From Enoplolaimus lenunculus (lineage: Eukaryota > Nematoda > Enoplea > Enoplida > Thoracostomopsidae), in assembly GCA_030248215.1 (NCBI GenBank), contig JASANG010003403.1, positions 1 through 64,000 on the forward strand: a stretch of DNA of 64,000 bases, written 5' to 3'. The notes beneath the pieces were generated by a model. It was not told the DNA's origin, ran no database searches, and saw only the letters and a list, made by a program, of their open reading frames with translations. Positions 55,611 to 64,000 of the stretch are shown here, piece by piece. Made by a program: the position numbers and the translations under genes. Positions within the stretch are counted from its first letter, which is position 1; each line of letters opens with the position of its first letter.

Positions 55611-58600
55611 GTACGTTTATACACTTGTTATGTAGACATTTTAAAAATATAAAATATATTTTTAAAGCAAGAGTGGATAATGATTTTTGTAACAACAGTG
55701 TGCAACAGGGTGCATTCTGTGTACCAAAGAATGTACCCTTGCATACCCCCCACCCGCTTAGGAGGGCGACTCAAATTTGTTTTATTGACTAAATTAAAAA
55801 TTTGCAGGCACTTAGACGCTCCGCTTAACATTCTAGGTGAATACGTGTGACAACCACCCCTAGCCGTAAATCAGGGGGGTCGGGCTAAAATTCAACGCAC
55901 GGGGGTACACTTTCTGCCATGGGCTAGGGCGTCAGTTGCACACTCTTCTACAAGGTGGACATCATTCACTCTTGCTTTTATCAAAAAAAAATAACGTGTT
56001 ATTTCGGTAACGCGAGGACTGCGAAAAAACAAAATAGGCGCCGCTACCGTGGTAAATCTGTTGAAAATGACGTTGAGAGACGGGAACCACACGACCTTTA
56101 CCGTGGATTCGATGGCCTTAATTGCGTGGCATCTGTTGCCATATGCGCGTACCTCTTTTAACCAGTACTTTTAGCACAGTTTTCGTCTTTGACAAGCCGT
56201 GATTTTATGCAGATTTCAAGATTTGCAGTTCCCAAAATTTGTTTCGAGTTTGAGGTTAAGAACTGGGATGATATTGTCAAATCTGTGTAGCACCTATCAT
56301 CAATGATAGGTCTTGTAGATTTTAAACCAGCCTAGCGAGGGCTTCAAAATTTGGAACATTTTTTGCACCTGATTGGTCCTTTCGGTGAGCTAGTTTGGCA
56401 ATTTTAGTCGTTTTAATTGGTTTGTTTGAAAATCTGTTGCTTATTGGTGATATGTGCTGCGCACATTTAACACAACTGGCCTAAGTAAAAGGTACTACAT
56501 CACAGCGCAAAATACAGTTCATGGATTGTCAATTTTAATATTTCTCAAGTTCTTTTATAGTTTGGATGGATTCATGACTCGATCAAACAGTTGATTATTC
56601 GCAAATATTCTGAAGAAGTCTGGACTCGAGTCGTGTAAGATGAAACTGAACTGGAAAACGACTCTCGGTCAAAGGGGCAGATGCTGTTCCCTCACATATG
56701 CTCGGTGTCTACTCAGGGGCGTCCGCAGAAAATTATATTTGGGGGGCACTAATAATATTCGGTGCCCATACAAATTCAATTCAAGATTGTTTACTTTTAA
56801 ATCGAGTCTGTCTGCGGGGCACCAATAGAATTCGGGAGCACGGCCCCTCAATGCCCAATGTGCGAACACCCTTGCTTCTACATCATTTAAATTTCTGTTA
56901 TGTTCTTCGTACACAAAAATATGCGGGACAACCTGTATTAAAGCGAAGCGTGAACAACGTTCATTTTCAACTTGCAATATCGGCCTAAATTTGTACTTTA
57001 TCAATATATTTTTGCCTGATTATAACCATAATTTATCGAAGTACACTGGCGCAAACAGGATTATTAAAAGTTCGACCAACTTTCATTATTTTTCGTGCCA
57101 AATTCTCCATATAGTAGTGCAAGTGAAATTTTGAAAAACTCAAAACTTGAGTACTATGTAAATACTCTATTTTATCGAAAACTCCAAAATTATATATTTT
57201 CAGCGAAGCCGCGCAATTTGAACGTGGAAGCGAAGCGATCGCGGATCGATATTATACAGACGAAGAAACCAAACGATTAGTTATGGCTGTTGCCGCAATT
57301 ATAGGTATGTCGTAGGCCAATCTGCTATTCATGCCAGTTACTAAATCGGCCTGGCCTAGGCCAATCTGCTATTTTATGTAATATCAGTTTGTCCTAGGGT
57401 AAACTGCTATTGAATTTATAGACCAATCAGATTTGGTTATTTGGACGATCGTAACACCGTTAAGCAATCAGCGTTGGTTTTACATCACTGTATACTTTTA
57501 CACAGGAATGCCGATTGAAGAAGTTTGGGAAGCGTACGGCGGTTTTCTTTTGACGTTTACGATGGAGAAAGGCTGGAGTGAATTGCTCAGTTCACTTGCA
57601 GAAGACCTAAAGGTACGTTTGCGTTCGACGATTGTGGTCGTAGCGAAGAGAAAGAGATGCCACCTGGCAGGGTCGTACCGAGACGGGGGGCTGCCCCCCA
57701 ATCGGTATCACTATTCGCGTCATAATTTACATTAGATACAAAAATTACGTATAGTTTCTCGCTCGCTTCGGTCGCGATGTTTTTCACTGATCAATTTTCG
57801 GAAAATTTTGCCTGCGGCGCTGTTCAAAGGTAAATCTCAAAGTTAAATTCCCCAACCTAACCAGCTCAATATTAAAGATAGTAATAAAAATTGTACAAAG
57901 CTTCAATACATAACCCTTAGTCCAGGGGTGGCGCGCTACATGAACATGGAAATGTTTAGGGTGTTACAGAAGGATTAACAATGTATAGCTTCTCTCTCGC
58001 TTCGCTCGCGAATTCTTCTAAGTTCTGTTTAAGTTCTGGCTTTGAGCCTTCAGTCATTCTGATTCAACTCCTAGTGCCTGGAAATATTTCATATACAAAA
58101 ATTTTCACGCAGACTTCAAACTGAAGTTCTGTGCTAGAGTAAATGACAATAGTGTCTAGATATTGGCTCGCTTCCCTCACGGTTTTTTTTCAAATCGTGT
58201 TCACGTGGCAAACAATTGGATCTTTCCAGATTCCGAAAATGTCAAATTTTAAGACCTAAAACAGAATTCTGAAATTGGTCTCGGAGCCAACTAGGGGAGC
58301 GTGATCAACGTCATAAATCCCACAAAAAATATGAGATCCGTACTGCTAAAGGATTCTAAGTTTTCTTTTAGGCGGAAAAAAGGCGTAAGCCTGAGGATGC
58401 GGCCCTCCAATCAAATTTTCTCGGTACGCCACTGCCACCTGGTTTATCCCCCTTTTGACGTATTTTATTCCGTCCTAGAACATGTTTGGCGTCATTTGTA
58501 ATGTATGTTACCATCCTATACATACTACATAGGTACGATCGGGAGCTCTTCACTCCCTTTTAATAGCAACCTGCACACGGAGCGTGACTTAACCTCTCGA

Positions 58601-61600
58601 CCCATGGATTTGGACACATGCTGCCGAAAATCACATATACTAGGCAGTGCAACACATTGCATTGCCTTGCACATGGACAAGCATGTTTGACATGCTTTAC
58701 ACTGGTTATAACGTCCATTCGTTGGCCGACAACTCGTCTGCTGACAACTCGTCTGCATTGCGTCGTCCCCGACAATTCGTCGTTCCGATATTTAGTCGCC
58801 TGGCAGTAGGTACAACAACTCGTCGACCCGACCTGTAGTCGCCTGCCAGTCTCTCTGAAATGAGAACTTCAAAAAAGTCACTAAAACTATTAAACTTACC
58901 TGTATATATGGAGGAAAAGGAAACTCTTAAATTTTTATATAATTTTTAATCCCAAAAGTTTTATTTGCGTTTTTTGCTTTACTTTTAGGGATTTTGTGAA
59001 AACTTAGACGCGTTGCATTATTTCATCGACCATTTGGTGTTTCCGAATTCTGGCATGAAAGGTCCATCGTTTCGAGTGGAGTTGGGCGAAGACGATACTC
59101 TCATTTTGCATTATTATTCAAGGCGGTCTGGTTTATATCCTATTGTCAAAGGTATGTCACTTTAAATGTTTATATACATATAACAAACCGGACACTTTTC
59201 TCATGGTCAGTTGACTGTTTTTTTTGATACAATAAAGTTCAGTCATACTACAAAATTTTGAACCATGTAAAGATCAGGAGTGAGACGTTTTTCTTCGGTA
59301 CTGCAATAGAGTAAGCTTAAGCTTTAGACTAAATTTTTCCTAGGCTTAGACTTAGGGATATGCTTATACGACTTAAACTACTGTTCTATCGCCCTGCTAT
59401 GTACATTGGCCCACAATTTGACCGGCTGATATATGAAGATTGACACTTTGTGATTAACACATGTCTAGCGAAAAAAACCATAGACTTGCAACCCATATTT
59501 TAGTTATAAAGCTTTTCAATTACATAATATTTTTGATTTGCCTTCACTTTGCCGTGCTTAATAGCTAAACAGTGTTGCACTAATTGTTGCGACACGATAA
59601 AATACAGTCATCAATTATCATAGTCGTTCGCATTTTAGCCAGTTCTTTATGATGTTTATTTAACATTCTGAGCACTAAAGTAGCTGGAACTATGCTCAAA
59701 TTATATACGTATCGTGGGCGTTTCAGCTTCATTAATACAGTTTTTAGGGGTCATCCGAGAAGCGTCGCGTCGAATTTTTATGCTCGAGGTTTCAATTCGA
59801 TTGATGGAACGTAAAATGGAAACGATAAACGATCCGAATTCGGAACAAGGCTGGCGAATGGAAGAACATGTCGTGTTTAAAATTCAAGAAATTAGTAGTT
59901 TGGAGTCAACAACTACTGGACGGGTATATTGTTGAAATATTTTTCGATTTGTATGGACGACAAAGGAATGAAAGAAATGGTGCGGGGGATAGCAACAAGT
60001 TGTAAGGCAGGCGCGTAGCCAGCTCCCATTATCAAGGACAGCTAAAATTTTTCAGAAGCGGCCTACAAGGGTTTTCGTTGACTGACTAGCAAGTATGAAA
60101 GTTTTCTAGGGGGCCAACATTTTTCAAAAGGGGACGGACTGTGAAATATCGAACGTAATAAGCATGGTTAAACGCAACCAGCCACTGCCAAATTAAATCA
60201 TAGGGAACAATTTGCCAATTGCAATTTAAAAACCAAATAAATCAATAATTTTATTAAGGACGGCTTTCATCAAAGACGTAGAAATTGTTAAATTTAAAAA
60301 TAGTTTTCCAAAATAATCCCGAAGAACTCGCAACGTGGTACAGAAGACCACAATTTTTGGCAAGCACGGACCCGTAGTCAAGAAGGGGACAAGGAGGCCG
60401 CTTAGCCCCCCCCCCCCCGCTGTCCTGGAAAAATTTTGAAGAAAATTTTTAACTTTGCTTGTACCTCATTGAAACCTTTGTATGCCTCTTCTGAAAATTT
60501 CTTACCAACTCCCTTTAGCAAGAAGAACTGGCTACGGACCTGATGAAGATGCTGATTAAATTTCGCATCAAATTCGCTGCTGGGTCAAATTTTGTCTGGT
60601 TCAAAAGCTTCAGACTAAAGTTGATTCGAAATGTTGAATTTCTCTAAATGTCACGTGAATCTATTATTTTTCAGGTTGCGAAAACAGTGCTGTCCCATTC
60701 GGCTGAAGGTCAACATTTACTTGAAATTGTGAATGCGGCTGATCTCAAGCTTAATCTGTCAGATTTTTGCCGTGTGTTTCCGTATCATATCGTGTTTGAT
60801 GAAAATTTAACGATACAGCATTGTGGACTACAGGTAGCCGGCTTTCACCCTCTACCACCTTAAGAGTTCCGACCACTTTTTGAACGAACGTCAGCATTGA
60901 CCCTCCTATTGATCAACGAAAGTGGAGCATACAAGGATATAGTTTGCCGAAATCAAAAAGTATCAATTTAAAAAACTAATGCCTAAACTACGAAAGCTAA
61001 ACTGTTGTTTTCAAGGCAACTCAAAATAAATATTCTGCTTTCACAGAGTATGGCATTTTTTTATAAAACGTTAAGTTCCATTTATTTAACTTTTGCGCTT
61101 TTGAAATCGTTCCTGTATTACTGTTTCCTGTAATGTTGATGACCACGAAACGCCAAATATTTCAAAAGTCGGCTTAAAGTCGTAGATTTTGCCGTCTTGA
61201 AAGATGAAGCACTTTTAGGCTTTATAATTTTATAATTTTTTACTGTTAAACAATTCAAAATGTTTCAAACATTTGTTTGATTTATTTTGTTTAGCTTCGC
61301 AAACTGCCTAAATTGTTAAGTTTTGTTGAAAACATTTGACAAATCGGTTGTATCGTATGCCCCAGCTACCTAGGGCACGTAGGTAGAAAAGCAGACATAC
61401 AAGGGGGTGGTTGATACTCACAAGTGTGAGCTAGAAATTAGTAGTGGAAACCGTCGCCTTGATTGTTTAAAACTGTGCCAGACGAATGTTTTAGGTGAAA
61501 AAAATCCACTCAAACATGACGTTGATGAAGACAAAACTGAGCGAGATTTTTACAATTCATCATCCGGACATTTCAATGACATTTCACAATTTTATGCATT

Positions 61601-62454
61601 ATTTAAGCGGCGTTTTTGTGTTTGAGTTGAAATTTTTGAACGACACAAGTTCAACTCGATTGGGTTCAACTACCGTTAAAGGTAAGTGTGATTGGTGGAA
61701 GCAGGTTACAGTTGCGATGCGCTGGAGAAAACTAAAAAGCGTAACTTATACACAATTGAAGTCGTGCAGAGAAACGTTACTCCCGCCTGAGTAGAACATG
61801 AGCCATTTTTTGGTTTAGGTCTTCTTAAGTGATCGTGGCTATTGTGAGCTGTCGCTTTGTCTGGACAAGCAGGATAAGAATATGCTATCAGTTCACAGTA
61901 AACTTTGTACATGAAAACCTTAGAACAGTAGCCAGGTCAACTTGTTGGCCCATGTATAGAACAGGGCCGGAACAGTAGTACTTATAAGCATATTCCTAAA
62001 AAATTAGTCTAAAGCTTGAAAGGACTCTATTATAGCCCCCCGGAAAACGATCCAGCCCTGTGCTATACATGGGCCAATATGTTTAGAGGTAAAAAATGTT
62101 CAAGTGTGGTGTACAAGGATATCAGATGACGTACAAAGGGGCTAAACTATTTTCTACAGAGAAACCGAATCTTTCGGAGGGGGGCTGTAGAGCCGCTCTG
62201 GCTGTCTCTTTGCCATTTATATTATATCACAATGATACAGTTTTATTTCAAAATACTGTTCTGATGTGTTTTTTGCCAGGAGCAATGCATTTGCTTGAAT
62301 CAGGTAAACATATGTTGTACATGTGTTCGCCGAATTTAACTTCAATCGGTGAACTCGTCAACCACGGCTTGTATCTTGCCGACATTCCACTCTACGACGC
62401 AACTCGAGATTTAATTTTACTCAATCAACAGCGATTGTCTCAGGTGGAATTGAA
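55608..62454 (+). CDS. gcy-35: Soluble guanylate cyclase, GCY-35-like, N-terminal two domains (continues beyond the window)
   Basis: A haem-containing cytosolic guanylate cyclase, making cGMP from GTP after gas binding. Nine exons with consistent phases give 381 residues. Residues 1-~185 are the HNOB haem domain: [11 protein letters not shown] start, His105 in ENLDALHYF at the same number as the proximal haem ligand of vertebrate beta-1, GPSFR, and the YxSxR haem-propionate motif at 137-141 (YYSRR). Residues about 230-370 are the HNOBA/PAS-like region ([53 protein letters not shown]), and the coiled coil is just starting. The catalytic domain is not found in the last 1.5 kb and must lie to the right. 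From memory the sequence is closest to nematode GCY-35, an O2-sensing atypical subunit of neurons; exact orthology is unresolved. It is divergent from the ORP gene. Confidence 0.95.
56561..56634 (+). CDS. gcy-35: Cyclase exon 2: HNOB N-terminus
   Basis: 24 codons, [20 protein letters not shown] then WTRV, plus two bases of a split Val. Acceptor TTCTTTTATAG, donor GTAAGA. Confidence 0.92.
57204..57304 (+). CDS. gcy-35: Cyclase exon 3: HNOB
   Basis: 33 full codons, [20 protein letters not shown] then [13 protein letters not shown]; acceptor TTTTCAG, donor GTATGT, split Gly. Confidence 0.93.
57506..57612 (+). CDS. gcy-35: Cyclase exon 4: HNOB
   Basis: [20 protein letters not shown] then [15 protein letters not shown]; ends in phase 0 at GTACGT. 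Confidence 0.96.
58989..59151 (+). CDS. gcy-35: Cyclase exon 5: haem-ligand His and YxSxR
   Basis: 54 codons, [16 protein letters not shown] (His105), [24 protein letters not shown] (YxSxR at 137-141). Confidence 0.97.
59748..59923 (+). CDS. gcy-35: Cyclase exon 6: end of HNOB
   Basis: [20 protein letters not shown] then RKMETIND, ending [12 protein letters not shown] before a GTATAT donor. The segment [17 protein letters not shown] links to the next domain. Confidence 0.93.
60008..60542. mobile_element. MITE-like element in cyclase intron 6
   Basis: Ends CAGGCGCGTAGCCAG and CTGGCTACGGACCTG are 15-bp inverted repeats with two mismatches. Interior has G- and C-runs. Target duplication not evident. 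Confidence 0.55.
60675..60833 (+). CDS. gcy-35: Cyclase exon 7: linker and start of HNOBA
   Basis: 53 codons, phase 0 at both ends; ends [22 protein letters not shown], the beginning of the PAS-like HNOBA domain. Confidence 0.93.
61495..61681 (+). CDS. gcy-35: Cyclase exon 8: HNOBA
   Basis: 62 codons, [42 protein letters not shown], up to STTVK plus one base; acceptor TGTTTTAG, donor GTAAGT. Confidence 0.9.
61945..62077. repeat. 133-bp inverted-repeat element in cyclase intron 8
   Basis: Begins TTGGCCCATGTATAG then ACAGGGCCGG; the right end is its reverse complement with few mismatches (CCAGCCCTG...CTATACATGGGCCAA). Contains hAT-like CAGGGCCGG/CCAGCCCTG ends. Confidence 0.7.
62280..62454 (+). 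CDS. gcy-35: Cyclase exon 9: end of HNOBA, start of coiled coil
   Basis: 57 full codons from [15 protein letters not shown] through [20 protein letters not shown] to [11 protein letters not shown], ending AA|GTAAAA. The donor is set by the phase and by the family phrase SQVEL(N/K); the next exon is outside the window. Confidence 0.9.
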
Positions 62455-64000
62455 GTAAAACAGTTATTTTGCTCTTTTTTATTTTTTATTTTTAAGATAA
62501 CCGTGTATCCGGATATCCGGATATCTGCTGGATATCCGAAATGCTATTGTGTAAAAAAATTTTTTGAATTATTTGCATTGTTTCACCATTAAACTAGCTG
62601 AAGCTGACGAAAAAAATTCTGTGTTCAAACCGGAGTTAAAATATAGAACCACATTCCTGCATAGTTCCATGATTTAAAATTTTGATTTCTTAAAAACATG
62701 CCAAAATTAAAACTTCAGTTTAGCTTGCTATTTGTGGGAATAATGACCTTGAATTTTTAAATTATCTCAAAATTGCCTCAGGGAAAAATTTGCATCGAAT
62801 AAACACGTCAAGTACTAAATTTAATACTTTTGCAAGAAAAAAATCTACCTATACATACACCATATGGCGTCGGGAGATTACATACTGGAAGTCATTCTAA
62901 ATTCTGATCGCTTTTGATTAAATAAGGCGTCAAGCCTAACAGTCTGAATATTGAACGGCTTTGTGTCGGGTGGGGGCAACAACCCTATCCTGCTTAGTGT
63001 CCTTTGTAAATGCGGAAGGTTCAAGAAAGCCGCAGCCTCCCCCCTGAGAGAGAAAAAGAGCACAGAATTGATTAATAAAGTTTGGTTGTTGCAGAAAAAG
63101 TTTCCTCTTACATTTGTGTCGTGAAATTAATAGTAAATTCGGTGCACTAAACCAGTCATTAAACGAAAAAAAGTCGCAATTCAACTCAGCGAGTCGCTTT
63201 TACACAATAATATACATGAAAAAACATAGATTTCTTAACTGTTGAAAATAGGTACATTTGCGGTTCCGCAGAAGTCTATATGACCACAAAAGGTGAAAAT
63301 ATATAAGTATTCAAGTCTCAGAAAATTGAAAATTAATTAAATTATAGCGGGAGGTTATGAGGAGCCAAATTGGCATTATGTTCCGATATATTAAGACTAA
63401 AGCGGGTCCTGAAGATTTGGACCAATATTGCATTAACAATGTAACAACCAAAACATATTCCTAAGTTTAGGTCTCCTCAGCGTAATAAACACAAGTCTAA
63501 AACAAAGCTTTGCCTAAGCCCAAGCAAACAAATTGTGTAAAATTTAAACCTAGTCTATTTCGGTCTTTGAAAAAGCGAACACTAGCTGATCGAGGGAAGG
63601 GAGACATTCGATAGAATCGGAGACAAAACACATCAGCTCAATTTCAGGTGGCCAACGCAAGTATTTTATTAGTCAGTAGCACCCTTCTAACCCGAATACC
63701 CAGCACTATTGAAGCAGTCGCATAATAAACAACAATTTTTAGGATTATATGTTTTACGCTCATAACAATCAGCTTGTGATTCTAAGTACTTCCCTTAGAG
63801 CAACAAGGTAAAAGAAGTATTTAGAAACGAGAAATGAGGTTTTGAAACGCAAAAAACGCAAAATCGAGTTTCGGATATTCGGATATCCGGATAAACATCC
63901 GGCAAGAATTGCCGGATGCCCGGATATGAAAAATTATCCGATACCCATCAGTATATAATATATATTCAATAAAGATTGTGAACGTACACGGTTACATGCA
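62455..64000. other. Intronic or unassigned sequence at the right edge
   Basis: No further cyclase exon could be found. CCGGATAT-rich phrases at about 62507-62540 and 63868-63955 are the same subterminal motifs as in the MITEs of ORP intron 5. About 63600-63660 repeats part of 44420-44515 (ACATTCGATAGAATC and AGGTGGCCAACGCAA). Confidence 0.5.

Noticed and set aside
62878-63184. Missing catalytic-domain exons of the guanylate cyclase
   Set aside because: I looked for coiled-coil and cyclase motifs on the plus strand to the window end and found none; frames here are on the other strand and unlike cyclases.

Overview
The window is animal nuclear DNA, most likely from a nematode. Evidence: two genes split into many short exons with GT-AG introns; abundant transposon-derived repeats; a soluble guanylate cyclase that, from memory, most resembles the oxygen-sensing GCY-35 type of nematodes; and scattered degenerate TTAGGC-like hexamers, the nematode telomere unit. 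A repeat-rich lineage such as a mermithid is possible, but the species cannot be fixed from sequence alone.

Layout. 1-4.3 kb: a GC-rich tandem arrangement with an intact 519-residue minus-strand ORF of unknown family (2488-4047), a decayed copy of it (about 109-1498), and between them the RNase H part of a Ty3/gypsy-type retroelement on the plus strand. 4.36-17.9 kb: no recognisable protein, less AT-rich than the rest, with an array of hairpins sharing a loop motif (11.94-12.17 kb), more small hairpins (12.2-14.1 kb), a compact leftward promoter-like block with a TATA box and six CCAAT boxes in alternating orientation (14.16-14.38 kb), and a ~176-bp degenerate tandem repeat (15.08-16.08 kb). 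17.9-21.8 kb: an ~80-bp tandem array with inverted copies, a terminal-inverted-repeat element and a tRNA-like sequence.

21,837-48,853, minus strand: a complete oxysterol-binding-protein-related gene of the ORP9 type. I reconstruct 19 exons whose phases all agree (860 codons): PH domain, short helical linker, Ser/Thr-rich linker with an FFAT-like motif, and the lipid-binding ORD. Its 12.4-kb intron 5 is packed with hAT-type MITEs with 8-bp target duplications, a 4 x 142-bp tandem repeat and other repeats.

48.9-55.6 kb is the intergenic region between two divergent genes; it holds a duplicated segment with tRNA-like boxes, a hAT-type MITE and two piggyBac-type MITEs carrying a tRNA-like core. 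55,608 to beyond 62,454, plus strand: the first nine coding exons of the guanylate cyclase (HNOB haem domain, HNOBA/PAS region and start of the coiled coil). The catalytic domain must lie beyond the right edge. The two recognised genes are not in one pathway; the first acts in lipid transfer at membrane contact sites and the second in gas sensing through cGMP.
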